64,000 nt of DNA from an uncultured Lachnospiraceae bacterium (GTDB taxonomy: Bacteria; Bacillota; Clostridia; Lachnospirales; Lachnospiraceae): assembly GCA_946552115.1 (NCBI GenBank), contig CAMNRH010000015.1, positions 1 through 64,000 of the forward strand, in the 5' to 3' direction. Shown here in pieces: positions 18,038 to 27,146 of the stretch (the stretch's first letter is position 1; every line of letters begins with the position of its first letter). The position numbers were made by a program, and so were the translations under genes. A model generated the notes under the pieces. The model searched no databases, was not told the origin of the DNA, and worked only from the letters and a program-made list of their open reading frames with translations.

Positions 18038-18075
18038 AGAATTTATAAAAACAGAAAGGAAATGAGGTGCAATTT

Positions 18076-19602
18076 ATGAGTGGTATCAGTATCATAATTT
18101 TGTGTACGATTCTTGCATATATGTGTCTGTTAATCGGCGTGGGCGCTTACAATGCGAGAAAGAACAGTAACAGTGAGGATTTCTATCTTGGCGGAAGAAA
18201 AATGGGAGCGCTTGTCGTTGCAATGAGTGCCGAGGCAAGCGATATGTCCAGCTGGCTTCTGATGGGGCTTCCGGGAGTTGCCTACCTGACAGGTCTGGCG
18301 GATGCGTTCTGGACTGCCGCAGGATTGGCAATCGGTACATATCTGAACTGGCTGTTTACATCAAGACGTTTGAGACGCTATTCAGAGAGAATCGGAGCGA
18401 TTACGGTGCCGACGTTCTTTGGAAAGAGATTCCATGATGATAAAAATGTTATCACAGCGATTTCAGCAGTGATTATTGTTGTGTTCTTTGTTCCGTATGT
18501 AGCATCCGGATTTGCGGCATGCGGGAAGCTGTTTAACTCATTGTTTGGTCTGGATTATATGACAGGAGCGATTTTATTTGCAATTATTATCGTTGTATAT
18601 ACGATCGCGGGAGGATTTACAACGGTTGCTACCAACGATTTGATTCAGAGTATTGTCATGTCAATTGCGCTGGTTTCCATTGTAACCTTTGGCGTAAGCA
18701 GCGCAGGCGGTATGGGAGCAGTTGTGGATAATGCAAAATCATTATCCGGTTATCTTTCTCTTTCCGCAATTCATGACGCAGTTGCAGGTACGGCGGTTCC
18801 GTATTCCGCACTGTCTGCGGTTTCACTTCTTGCATGGGGTATCGGTTATTTTGGTATGCCGCATATTCTGGTAAGGTTTATGTCGATTGAGGATGAGAAT
18901 AAGCTTGTGCTTTCCAGACGTGTCGCTTCTGTATGGGTAACAATCGCTATGGGTGTTGCGATTTTCATCGGTATTGTAGGTCTTGCAGTAGTAAATGCGG
19001 GCGGTATGGAAGCTCTTGAGGACAGTGAGCGTGTTATCATTGCCCTTACAAGTCTGCTCAGCCAGCACGGCTTTTTTTCAGCAGTGCTTGGAGGCGTGAT
19101 CCTTGCAGGTATTCTCGCGGCGACGATGTCTACGGCAGACAGCCAGATGTTGGTTGCGGCTTCCGGTGTATCTGAGAATATTGTACAGGACTTCATGGGC
19201 AAGAAGCTTACTGAGAAGCAGGGACTTATGATTGCACGTGTTACAATTCTGGTAATTGCGGCGATTGCGTTATTTATGGCAAGAGATCCGAATTCCAGCG
19301 TATTCGGCATCGTGTCCTTTGCATGGGCCGGCATGGGCGCCGCTTTTGCAGGTGTTATGATTTGTTCTCTGTTCTGGAAACGTACGACGTTACAGGGAGC
19401 CCTTGCAGGTATGATTTCCGGCGGTGCAATGGTATTTATATGGAAGTATTTGGTTCGTCCGATGGGCGGAATCCTTGATATTTATGAACTGCTTCCGGCA
19501 TTCCTTGTTTCTCTGGCAATGATTATCATTGTAAGTCTTGCAACGAAAGCGCCGAGTCAGGAGATTATCGACGAATTTGAAAGTGTTAATGTAAAGAAAT
19601 AG
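18076..19602 (+). CDS. putP: Sodium/proline symporter (PutP-type SSS transporter)
   Basis: A 508-residue transporter of the sodium:solute symporter family with about 13 membrane helices. Diagnostic blocks are NSEDFYLGGRKMGALVVAMSAEASDMSSWLLMG near the N-terminus (DFYLGGR and SDMSSWLL motifs) and the core GILAATMSTADSQMLVAAS. PutP imports proline with Na+. ATG 18076 is 6 nt from GAGGTG; the in-frame GTG 18067 overlaps that site. It has its own promoter and structured leader and lies upstream of an Xaa-Pro type peptidase, suggesting a proline-supply locus. Confidence 0.9.
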   Translation: MSGISIIILCTILAYMCLLIGVGAYNARKNSNSEDFYLGGRKMGALVVAMSAEASDMSSWLLMGLPGVAYLTGLADAFWTAAGLAIGTYLNWLFTSRRLRRYSERIGAITVPTFFGKRFHDDKNVITAISAVIIVVFFVPYVASGFAACGKLFNSLFGLDYMTGAILFAIIIVVYTIAGGFTTVATNDLIQSIVMSIALVSIVTFGVSSAGGMGAVVDNAKSLSGYLSLSAIHDAVAGTAVPYSALSAVSLLAWGIGYFGMPHILVRFMSIEDENKLVLSRRVASVWVTIAMGVAIFIGIVGLAVVNAGGMEALEDSERVIIALTSLLSQHGFFSAVLGGVILAGILAATMSTADSQMLVAASGVSENIVQDFMGKKLTEKQGLMIARVTILVIAAIALFMARDPNSSVFGIVSFAWAGMGAAFAGVMICSLFWKRTTLQGALAGMISGGAMVFIWKYLVRPMGGILDIYELLPAFLVSLAMIIIVSLATKAPSQEIIDEFESVNVKK

Positions 19603-19640
19603 CTGTAGAATTAATTTTTGTAAAAGAAGAAGCTGTTTTT

Positions 19641-19705
19641 CCCCGCTGGAAAGTATTCCGGATAAGAGAAGTGAGTCGGACGTATTTTTCAGCGGGGTTT
19701 CGTTG
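19641..19705 (+). terminator. putP terminator
   Basis: CCCCGCTG (19641-19648) pairs with CAGCGGGG (19690-19697). A smaller inner stem TCCG/CGGA lies in the 41-nt loop. The tail TTTCGTT is only moderately T-rich. Confidence 0.6.
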
Positions 19706-19731
19706 ACTTTTAAGGGTTTAAAGGCTATAAT
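19703..19731 (+). promoter_or_regulatory. Promoter of the M24 peptidase gene
   Basis: TTGACT (19703-19708), 17 bp, TATAAT (19726-19731). It directly abuts the putP terminator and leaves a leader of about 90 nt. Confidence 0.85.
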
Positions 19732-19742
19732 GAGATTAATTG

Positions 19743-19796
19743 AAATCGGTAGTTTAAACTGCCGATTTTAGCGCGTATATCAGAAGCGGATATACG
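19743..19796 (+). promoter_or_regulatory. Two tandem hairpins in the peptidase leader
   Basis: Arms 19743-19755 and 19756-19768 form a 13-bp inverted repeat with one G-U pair and no spare loop, followed by TTA. CGTATATC (19774-19781) pairs with GATATACG (19789-19796) over a 7-nt loop. As before putP, a hairpin with a short T tract begins just after the start of transcription and a second hairpin follows. Confidence 0.55.
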
Positions 19797-19827
19797 GAAA
19801 AAGAGCAAAAGAAAGGTTGGGGTAACA

Positions 19828-20913
19828 ATGGATCAGGGAAAAGTTTCAAGAGTTTTAAAATCAATGGAAGAGCACGGAATACCGCAGATGATTATATCTG
19901 ACCCGGTAGCTATTTTTTATCTGACGGGTAAGTGGATTATTCCGGGAGAGAGATTGCTGGCGCTGTATCTGAATGTGAATGGGAATCATAAGCTTGTAAT
20001 CAACAAGCTGTTTCCGCAGGAAAAAGATTTGGGCGTTGAGCTGGTATGGTATGACGACATTGAGGACGGTGTAGAGATTCTGAGCAGATTTGTGGAGAAA
20101 GATAAGGCTATGGGAATTGACAAGACATGGCCTGCAAGATTCTTGCTCCGTCTGCAGGAGCTGGGCGGCGGAAGCAAATTTGTAAATGGTTCTCCGATTG
20201 TCGACTACATCCGTATGGTTAAGGACGAGAAAGAGAAAGAGCTGATGAGAGAGTCCTCAAGACTGAATGATATTGCAATGGAGAAGCTGATTCCGTGGGT
20301 AGCTAAGGGGCTTACCGAGAGAGAGCTGAATGCAAAGATTCGTGAAATTTATAAGGAGCTTGGCTGTGAGGACGTATCCTTTGACCCAATTACGGCTTAT
20401 GCAAAGGGAGCGGCGGATCCGCATCATGTGACGGACGATTCCAAGGGAAAACGCGGTGACTGCGTCATTCTTGACATTGGCGCCTTTAAGGATAACTATG
20501 CATCAGATATGACCAGAACGGTATTCATCGGCGAGGTATCCGAGCGTGCAAAAGAAATCTATGACATCGTAGTAGAGGCGAACAGACGCGGTATTGAAGC
20601 GGCAAAGCCGGGTAACAGAATGTGCGACGTTGACCTTGCGGCAAGAAATTATATCGAAGAAAAGGGCTACGGACAGTATTTTACACATAGAACCGGACAT
20701 TCCATCGGTCTTGAGGATCACGAGTTCGGCGATGTGTCTTCTGTAAATGAGGACATTATTCAGGTGGGACAGTGCTTCTCTGTAGAACCGGGTATTTATC
20801 TTGCGGATGAGGGAATCGGTGTTCGTATTGAGGATCTTGTAATCGTTACTGAGGACGGGTGTGAGGTGCTTAACCACTTTACAAAGGATTTGATTGTCGT
20901 TCCGGAGGAATAG
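19828..20913 (+). CDS. M24-family metallopeptidase (Xaa-Pro peptidase type)
   Basis: A 361-residue protein with a creatinase-like N-terminal domain (1-125) and a pita-bread M24 catalytic domain (130-361). The five metal ligands are recognisable: Asp in VILDIGAF, Asp in YASDMTRTVF, His in THRTGHSIGLEDHE, Glu in CFSVEPGIYL and Glu in GVRIEDLVIV. These proteins cleave dipeptides or N-terminal Xaa-Pro bonds, and the two-domain layout fits PepQ or PepP. It follows putP under its own promoter, so peptide-derived and free proline could feed the same pool. Exact substrate is not readable. Confidence 0.88.
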   Translation: MDQGKVSRVLKSMEEHGIPQMIISDPVAIFYLTGKWIIPGERLLALYLNVNGNHKLVINKLFPQEKDLGVELVWYDDIEDGVEILSRFVEKDKAMGIDKTWPARFLLRLQELGGGSKFVNGSPIVDYIRMVKDEKEKELMRESSRLNDIAMEKLIPWVAKGLTERELNAKIREIYKELGCEDVSFDPITAYAKGAADPHHVTDDSKGKRGDCVILDIGAFKDNYASDMTRTVFIGEVSERAKEIYDIVVEANRRGIEAAKPGNRMCDVDLAARNYIEEKGYGQYFTHRTGHSIGLEDHEFGDVSSVNEDIIQVGQCFSVEPGIYLADEGIGVRIEDLVIVTEDGCEVLNHFTKDLIVVPEE

Positions 20914-21004
20914 GCATCGGCCTGCATTAAGTTTTCTTTCTCTTTGCCGATAATAAAAATAAGATTATTTCAGATGATTTGGATTTGGCAGGGAGGTGTA
21001 TCCT

Positions 21005-21865
21005 TTGAATTTTTTTACGGTTCAATCTATCAATACATATACAAGAAATATGGAAATGCAGATGAAATGGCAGAAAAGGAAAGAGACGAATGATTTCACT
21101 GCTGACGGAAGTACGCATATGGAGCCGTGGAGGCAGCAGGCGGAGGAAATTCGCAAATCAAGTGCAGACGGCTCTGCAAAGATGGCAAATCAGATTGACT
21201 TAAAGCTTGGCAGCGGACAGAAGCTGACGGCCGAGGAGATGGAATATCTTAAGAAGCATGATCCGCAGACCTATCAACGTGTGAAGCAGATTGAAGCAGA
21301 GCAGGAAAGCTATGAAAAAGAGCTGAAGCGGTGTAAGACAAAGGATGAGGTTCAGCGTGTAAGGATGGCGCATACGGCGTCTTCGTTAAATGCGGTGAAC
21401 AGCATAAAGAATAATCCGGTTATTCCCGAGGAAAAGAAGCTTGAGCTTATTATGCAGGAGCACAGGAAGCATATGGCGTTAGAGGAGTCTACGAGAGAAT
21501 TTGTAGAGAGCGGAAAGTACGCAAAGCTTCCGACAGAGGAGGAACGTCTGAAAGCAGAAAAGGATTTGAAAGAAGCGGAAAAGGCAGAACTTCGCAGAGA
21601 CGGGGAGGATGAAGAGGTTAAGGAAACCGACGGCGATGATGCGCAGGAGATTGTGGACGCAGGAGCGGAAACGCTGCGCCGCGCAGAGGCCGAAGCTGTG
21701 AAGCAGGAGGCGAAAAAGGCGGTAGAGGAGCATGAGATGACCCGTGCGGAAGCCGAGACTACTCCGGAGGCTCTGAAAGTAAAACGCGCGAAAGCACAGG
21801 CCGCTTATAAGACGAATCAGGGAGCTATACTGCCGAATCAGGCATTCGATATTAAGGTAGAGTAA
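21005..21865 (+). CDS. Unknown coiled-coil protein
   Basis: A 286-residue, highly charged, Ala/Glu/Lys-rich protein with no membrane segment. The N-terminal 20 residues (MNFFTVQSINTYTRN) are uncharged, then long helices are predicted. The segment LGSGQKLTAEEMEYLKKHDP (about residues 71-90) looks folded; from about residue 170 it is low-complexity coiled coil. TTG 21005 is favoured because GGGAGG (20991-20996) is 8 nt away; ATG 21050 is the alternative. I do not recognise a characterised family; similar proteins seem restricted to Lachnospiraceae. It stands alone, closed by a bidirectional terminator. Confidence 0.7.
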   Translation: MNFFTVQSINTYTRNMEMQMKWQKRKETNDFTADGSTHMEPWRQQAEEIRKSSADGSAKMANQIDLKLGSGQKLTAEEMEYLKKHDPQTYQRVKQIEAEQESYEKELKRCKTKDEVQRVRMAHTASSLNAVNSIKNNPVIPEEKKLELIMQEHRKHMALEESTREFVESGKYAKLPTEEERLKAEKDLKEAEKAELRRDGEDEEVKETDGDDAQEIVDAGAETLRRAEAEAVKQEAKKAVEEHEMTRAEAETTPEALKVKRAKAQAAYKTNQGAILPNQAFDIKVE

Positions 21866-21874
21866 GGAAAGAAT

Positions 21875-21930
21875 AAAAAACGGCACAGAGAATTCTGTTA
21901 TGTAAGAATTTTCTGTGCCGTTTTTTTATT
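21875..21930. terminator. Bidirectional terminator between the coiled-coil gene and glgX
   Basis: A 15-bp perfect stem (21875-21889 with 21912-21926, core CGGCACAGA/TCTGTGCCG) is flanked by A6 and T7, so it ends both convergent genes. The glgX stop codon lies in the T run. Confidence 0.9.
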
Positions 21931-24016
21931 CTCCGACGAAGACCATAACGCTTCTGGGACGGATAAGGAAATCTTTTTCTGTTATCGGTATGGGAACCGT
22001 GTTTGCGTCCCATGTGTCAATTGCCTGCTCCCAGAACATGGAGGCGGGAAGCTCCGGAAGTGTAATTTTTAATTCCTCCCAGTAAGCATTGGATGCAATA
22101 TAGATAACTTTTGGACCGGTTCCCACTTCCTGTCCCGCAAACATAACGCCTACATAGCGCTCATGTCCGGAAAAGGAGGACTGCCACGGGGTTACACCGT
22201 GAAAGCTTGTGTCGGGAAAGCCGCAGGCTCCGCCGCTTACATTGATGCGAAGCAGGCGGTGTTTCTTGCGGAAGCGTATGATATTTCGGACAAATGTAAA
22301 GATGTCCTTATTTTCTTTTTGCCGGTTCCAATCCAGCCATGAAATGATATTGTCATGACAATAGGCGTTGTTGTTGCCGAATTGGGTATTGCAGAATTCA
22401 TCCCCGGCCAGGAACATAGGAGTTCCGCGGCTGCACATAAGGAGTGTAAACGCATTGCGGATCATGCGTTTCCTTAAGGAAAGAATTTCCGGATTATCGG
22501 TATCGCCCTCAGCGCCGCAGTTCCAGCTGCCGTTATCATTTGCTCCGTCCGTATTATTCCATCCGTTTGCCTCATTGTGCTTTTCATTATAGGAAAACAA
22601 ATCATATAGTGTGAAGCCGTCATGGCATGTAATAAAGTTTACGGAAGCATTTTGGCGCGAATTTACCTCATAAATATCATTTGAACCGGCAATGCGGAAA
22701 GCGGCGGCCTGCGCCATGCCCGCATCTCCTTTCAGGTAGCGGCGCATATCGTCCCGGTATTTTCCGTTCCATTCTGCCCAGCGGTTCCATGCGGGAAAAG
22801 TGCCTACCTGATACAGACCGCCGGCATCCCATGCTTCCGCAATCAGCTTTACATCTCCTAAAATCGGGTCGAATGCCAATGACTGCAAAAGAGGCGGTTC
22901 ATTCATCGGCGTTCCGTCCTCGTCACGGCCAAGTATAGAAGCGAGATCGAAGCGGAAGCCGTTGACACGATAGGCAGTAACCCAGTAGCGAAGGCAATTT
23001 AAAATCATCTGGCGCACAATCGGGTGATTGCAGTTCAGAGAATTTCCGCAGCCGCTGAAATTATAATAATAACCTTCCGGAGTCAGCAGGTAGTAAATAT
23101 TATTGTCAAATCCTTTGAAAGAAAAGAAAGGTCCTTTTTCATTTCCCTCAGCGGTATGGTTGAAAACAACATCGAGAAAAACTTCGATTCCGTGTTGGTT
23201 GAAGGTCTGTATCAGCTTTTTCAGCTCGTTTCCTTCGCGGTTGTATTCCGTGCTGGCGGTGTAGCTGGTATTCGGAGCGAAAAAGCTTACGGTATTATAC
23301 CCCCAGTAATTATAAAGCTTTTGTCCGTTTACCTCCCGGTAGTCCTGCATCTCATCAAATTCAAAGATAGGCATCAGCTCGACGACATTTACGCCAAGCT
23401 CCAGCAGATAGGGAAGCTTCTCCATTAATCCCGCAAAGGTTCCGGGATTTGCGACAAGAGAGGAACCGTGCATGGTAAAGCCCCGCACATGAAGTTCATA
23501 TATAATCAAATCCTCCATAGGAAGAAGAGGAGGTCTCATATCTTCCCAGTCAAAATCATCCTTTACGACGCGGGCTTTATAGTGCTGTCCGCGGGGGGAA
23601 GTATAACCCCACCTGCTTTGTCCGGTTACAGCTTTTGCGTAAGGGTCTAAAAGATATTTTTTCTTATTAAAGAGCAGCCCCTTTTCAGGCTCATAGGGTC
23701 CGTCCACACGGTAGGCATATTCAAAATCCTCTATATTCAGCTTGAAAACAATCATGGAATATACGTTTCCAATCCGATAGTGCGCAGGGAAAGGAAGAAC
23801 TGCAAAAGGCTCGTTTTCCTCCCGTTTAAATAAGAGCAGTTCGATGGAGGTTGCATTGTGGGAATATACGGTGAAATTCACGCCGCCCGGTATGGCGGTA
23901 GCCCCATTTGTTTCATAAAAGCCCGGACGGACATCGAAGCCGTCAATATGGTCCATCGGGACAAGATGAATGGTACGGGGAAGATTGAGTTCGGTTATTT
24001 TACTGTGTTCTGTCAT
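21926..24016 (-). CDS. glgX: Glycogen debranching enzyme / isoamylase-type GH13
   Basis: A 696-residue alpha-1,6-glucosidase. An N-terminal CBM48-like beta-sandwich (about 20-130) precedes the GH13 barrel. Catalytic regions are DVVFNHTAEG (region I), GFRFDLASILGRD (nucleophile Asp), LIAEAWDAGG (acid/base Glu) and NFITCHDGFTLYDL, where CHDG replaces the NHD motif, as in GlgX and TreX. It trims branches of glycogen or imported starch fragments. No other glycogen gene is adjacent. It starts 24016 behind GAGGAACAGG. Confidence 0.9.
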   Translation of the reverse strand: MTEHSKITELNLPRTIHLVPMDHIDGFDVRPGFYETNGATAIPGGVNFTVYSHNATSIELLLFKREENEPFAVLPFPAHYRIGNVYSMIVFKLNIEDFEYAYRVDGPYEPEKGLLFNKKKYLLDPYAKAVTGQSRWGYTSPRGQHYKARVVKDDFDWEDMRPPLLPMEDLIIYELHVRGFTMHGSSLVANPGTFAGLMEKLPYLLELGVNVVELMPIFEFDEMQDYREVNGQKLYNYWGYNTVSFFAPNTSYTASTEYNREGNELKKLIQTFNQHGIEVFLDVVFNHTAEGNEKGPFFSFKGFDNNIYYLLTPEGYYYNFSGCGNSLNCNHPIVRQMILNCLRYWVTAYRVNGFRFDLASILGRDEDGTPMNEPPLLQSLAFDPILGDVKLIAEAWDAGGLYQVGTFPAWNRWAEWNGKYRDDMRRYLKGDAGMAQAAAFRIAGSNDIYEVNSRQNASVNFITCHDGFTLYDLFSYNEKHNEANGWNNTDGANDNGSWNCGAEGDTDNPEILSLRKRMIRNAFTLLMCSRGTPMFLAGDEFCNTQFGNNNAYCHDNIISWLDWNRQKENKDIFTFVRNIIRFRKKHRLLRINVSGGACGFPDTSFHGVTPWQSSFSGHERYVGVMFAGQEVGTGPKVIYIASNAYWEELKITLPELPASMFWEQAIDTWDANTVPIPITEKDFLIRPRSVMVFVGE

Positions 24017-24118
24017 TCCTGTTCCTCTTTCTTTTCAAAAATCTTTTACTATATATCGGCTGCGCGGCCGTAAATCTTAATAAAAACAAAACGGAGGAAA
24101 TATTTTGGCTGTGATTCA

Positions 24119-24147
24119 TTGACGGTATCCTTTCGGAATGATAATAT
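24119..24147 (+). promoter_or_regulatory. Possible promoter of the SDR gene
   Basis: TTGACG (24119-24124) and TAATAT at 17 bp (24142-24147), or GATAAT at 15 bp. The -10 is imperfect, so this is tentative. Confidence 0.4.
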
Positions 24148-24189
24148 TGTAACAATAGACAAGTTATTATTATTTAAGGAGGAACACAC

Positions 24190-24933
24190 ATGTTAAAAGG
24201 CAAGGTAGCTGTTGTAACGGGAGGAACAAGAGGAATCGGATACGCGGTAGTTAAGAAGTATCTGGAAAACGAGGCTAAGGTCGTTTTATTCGGTTCCAGA
24301 AACGAAACGGTTGAAAAGGCTCTGGCTTCTTTGAAAGCAGAGAATGCAGACTGGGAGGTAAGCGGGGACTGCCCGAATCTTAAGGACGCAAAGGCCGTAG
24401 AGGCGGCAATTGAGAAGGTGAAAGAAAAATACGGAAAGGTAGATATTCTCGTAAACAATGCGGGAATATCAGACAGCAAGCCGATTACGGATTATACGGC
24501 AGAGCATTTTGAAAATATTATGCAGCTTAATGTAAGCGCTATTATTAACACAATTATGCCGGCTGTAAAGATTATGAAAGAGCAGGGCGGCGGATGCATT
24601 ATTAATACAAGCTCAATGGTCAGCCTGTGCGGCCAGCCCAGCGGCGTGGCTTATCCGACAAGTAAATCCGCGGTAAACGGGATGACATGGTCACTTGCGA
24701 GGGAGCTTGGACCAAGCGGGATTCGTGTAAATGCCGTGGCGCCCGGTATTACAAAGACGGATATGGTTACGGCTCTTCCGGAGAAGATGATTCAGCCGCT
24801 CATTCAGGCGATTCCGCTTCGGAGAGTCGGAGAGCCGGAGGATGTCGCGAATGCATTCCTGTTCCTTGCAAGCGATATGGCAAGCTATGTAACGGGCGAG
24901 GTTCTGTCCGTAGACGGCGCGATGAGAAGCTAG
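24190..24933 (+). CDS. Short-chain dehydrogenase/reductase (FabG/BaiA-like)
   Basis: A 247-residue classical SDR. The NAD(P) loop is TGGTRGIG (10-17), followed by NNAG (89-92), catalytic Ser141 or Ser142 in INTSSM, and Tyr155-x3-Lys159 in YPTSK. The C-terminal blocks are VAPGITKTDM and YVTGEVLSVDGAM. The overall look is shared by FabG reductases and gut hydroxysteroid dehydrogenases such as BaiA. The gene is monocistronic, not in a fatty-acid cluster, so an alternative substrate is plausible but cannot be assigned from sequence alone. It has a strong AAGGAGG site. Confidence 0.85.
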   Translation: MLKGKVAVVTGGTRGIGYAVVKKYLENEAKVVLFGSRNETVEKALASLKAENADWEVSGDCPNLKDAKAVEAAIEKVKEKYGKVDILVNNAGISDSKPITDYTAEHFENIMQLNVSAIINTIMPAVKIMKEQGGGCIINTSSMVSLCGQPSGVAYPTSKSAVNGMTWSLARELGPSGIRVNAVAPGITKTDMVTALPEKMIQPLIQAIPLRRVGEPEDVANAFLFLASDMASYVTGEVLSVDGAMRS

Positions 24934-24961
24934 GCTTACGAAAAAGTATACCCATTCGGGC

Positions 24962-24999
24962 ATCCCTTATTGGACGGTGTTAACCGTCCAATAAGGGAT
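24962..24999. repeat. Long perfect inverted repeat
   Basis: A 17-bp perfect stem (24962-24978 with 24983-24999) with a GTTA loop. There is no T tract on either side, so it is a poor intrinsic terminator. It may be a mobile hairpin element or an mRNA-end stabiliser downstream of the SDR gene. Confidence 0.7.
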
Positions 25000-25023
25000 A
25001 AGAGGCGGAATTATCTGCGGTAC

Positions 25024-25047
25024 GGGGGCAAAGAGTGCTTTGTCCCC
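25024..25047 (+). repeat. Hairpin ending GTCCCCAAT
   Basis: GGGGGCAAAG (25024-25033) pairs with CTTTGTCCCC (25038-25047) with one G-U and an AGTG loop. The right end GTCCCCAAT is shared with the palindrome at 28700-28739. A T7 run comes 17 nt later. Confidence 0.6.
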
Positions 25048-25109
25048 AATTATAACATTTCTTTTTTTGGACATACTACATGTATTCATATATATGGAGG
25101 AGAAAATGT

Positions 25110-27125
25110 ATGTCAAATCGTCTGAAATCTGAGAAATCACCTTATTTATTGCAGCATAAGGAGAATCCGGTGGAATGGTATCCGTGGTGTGCGGAGGCCT
25201 TTGAAAAGGCCCGCAGTGAGGATAAGCCGATTTTTTTAAGTATCGGTTATTCTACCTGTCACTGGTGTCATGTGATGGCGCATGAAACGTTCGAGGATGA
25301 GGAGGCGGCAAGCCTGTTAAATCAAAATTATATCAGCGTCAAGGTGGACAGGGAGGAGCGTCCGGATATTGACGCGGTATATATGTCTGTCTGCCAGATG
25401 CTGACAGGAGCAGGAGGGTGGCCCCTTACCATTATAATGACTCCGGAGCAGAAGCCGTTTTTTGCAGGTACTTATTTTCCGAAAAGGCGAAAATACGGGC
25501 GGGACGGAATCATAGATATTTTAGAAAAGGTAACAAAGCTGTGGAAAGAACGCAGAGAGGAACTTTTGAATGCCGGGGAGGAGATCACGTCAGCGGTTGC
25601 CAGGGAGCATTTGCCCGGGGATTTGCATGCAGAAAGTGAATTAAGTGCGGAGCTTCTTCATAGCGCTTATGAGCAGCTGAGAGGAGAATTTGACGCCGGA
25701 TGGGGAGGCTTTGGCAGGGCTCCGAAATTTCCGATGCCCCATCAGCTGTTATTTTTAATTCGGTATTCCTTTTCAGAGGCGGTATCCGAGGCGATGCAGA
25801 TGGCAGAAACGACATTGGGAGCGATGGCGAGGGGAGGAATGTACGATCATATCGGCGGAGGGTTTTCAAGATATTCGACAGATGAGAAGTGGCTGGCGCC
25901 TCATTTTGAAAAAATGCTGTATGATAACGCGCTTTTGATTCTTGCCTATCTGAATGCTTTTCAGGCTACAAGAAAGCAGGAATATGCGGATGTCGCAAGA
26001 AATACGGCAAATTATATTTTAAGGGAGCTCCGGGATGAAAGAGGAGGCTTTTACTGCGGACAGGACGCCGACAGTGACGGTGTTGAGGGCAAATATTATG
26101 TATTTACGCCGGAGGAGATAAAAGGGGTATTAGGCGAAGCGGACGGAGCGGAGTATTGTGCGCTTTATGATATTACACGGGAGGGAAATTTTGAGGGAAA
26201 AAATGTTCCTAACCGTATCGGGCAGACGGCACTTCGGGGATGGAAGACGGGGGATGTACGGCTCCAAAAGCTGTATGAATACCGCCGGATTCGTACAAGG
26301 CTCCACCGGGACGAAAAAATTCTTCTTTCGTGGAATGCATGGGCGATTATTGCATTATTATGGACGGGCCAGCTTCTTGGGGAGGAAAAGTATCTGGAGG
26401 CGGCAATAAAAGCAGAACAGTTTCTCCGTACGGCAATGACAGATGAGAACGACCGTCTTTATCTTCGGTTTTGCGGCGGCGAGGCGGCACATGCAGGCCA
26501 ACTTTCCGATTATGCAGCTTATGCACTGGCTCTTCTTGAGCTTTACAGGGGGACGCTTAAGGTGGAATATTTAAAGGAGGCCATCCGCCGGGCGGAGCAG
26601 ATGAAAGCATTTTTTGAGGATGAAAAAGACGGAGGGTATTATCTTACCGCGTCGGATGCGGAGGCTTTGATTGCAAGACCGAAAGAAGTCCATGACGGTG
26701 CAATTCCGTCGGGAAATTCCGTAGCGGCGGCAGTACTTTATAAAATTGCCGCGCTGACTGGTGAAAGCAGATGGCAGGAGACATGTGACAGGCAGATTCA
26801 TTTTCTGGCAAGGGAAATACAGGGCTATCCGCTGGGCGCAAGCTTCGGCCTGCTTACTCTGGCCGGTGTTCTGTATCCTCATAAGGAGCTGATATGCGCG
26901 GTAAGAGGAGAGCTTCCCCGCGAACTTATGGAATATTTGAAAAAAACGCTGGTTTATGGTTTAAATGTATTGGTAAAAACACCGGATAATGAAAGGGAAT
27001 TGTCGGAATGTGCGCCGTTTACAGAGGAATATCCGGTTCCGGAAAGCGGAGCGGTCTATTATTTGTGCCGAAATGGAGCGTGTATGGCTCCGAAAACAGA
27101 ATTTAATGAGTTGGAGTTAAATTAG
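25110..27125 (+). CDS. YyaL-type thioredoxin-domain protein (DUF255)
   Basis: A 671-residue protein of the YyaL / SPATA20 family. The N-terminal thioredoxin-like domain reads [13 protein letters not shown], then [14 protein letters not shown] with Cys50-x2-Cys53, and [11 protein letters not shown]. The C-terminal two thirds form an (alpha/alpha)6 barrel resembling N-acylglucosamine epimerases and glycosidases (for example [35 protein letters not shown]). Its biochemical role is unsettled. ATG 25110 is 7 nt from GGAGGAG; ATG 25080 would add ten residues without a site. It is 21 bp upstream of a siroheme reductase, so a redox role is possible. Confidence 0.87.
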   Translation: MSNRLKSEKSPYLLQHKENPVEWYPWCAEAFEKARSEDKPIFLSIGYSTCHWCHVMAHETFEDEEAASLLNQNYISVKVDREERPDIDAVYMSVCQMLTGAGGWPLTIIMTPEQKPFFAGTYFPKRRKYGRDGIIDILEKVTKLWKERREELLNAGEEITSAVAREHLPGDLHAESELSAELLHSAYEQLRGEFDAGWGGFGRAPKFPMPHQLLFLIRYSFSEAVSEAMQMAETTLGAMARGGMYDHIGGGFSRYSTDEKWLAPHFEKMLYDNALLILAYLNAFQATRKQEYADVARNTANYILRELRDERGGFYCGQDADSDGVEGKYYVFTPEEIKGVLGEADGAEYCALYDITREGNFEGKNVPNRIGQTALRGWKTGDVRLQKLYEYRRIRTRLHRDEKILLSWNAWAIIALLWTGQLLGEEKYLEAAIKAEQFLRTAMTDENDRLYLRFCGGEAAHAGQLSDYAAYALALLELYRGTLKVEYLKEAIRRAEQMKAFFEDEKDGGYYLTASDAEALIARPKEVHDGAIPSGNSVAAAVLYKIAALTGESRWQETCDRQIHFLAREIQGYPLGASFGLLTLAGVLYPHKELICAVRGELPRELMEYLKKTLVYGLNVLVKTPDNERELSECAPFTEEYPVPESGAVYYLCRNGACMAPKTEFNELELN

Positions 27126-27146
27126 GGATAAAGGAGAAAATGGGAA

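Noticed and set aside
17955-18075. A T-box riboswitch before putP
   Set aside because: No T-box core sequence or specifier loop is visible; only two simple hairpins.
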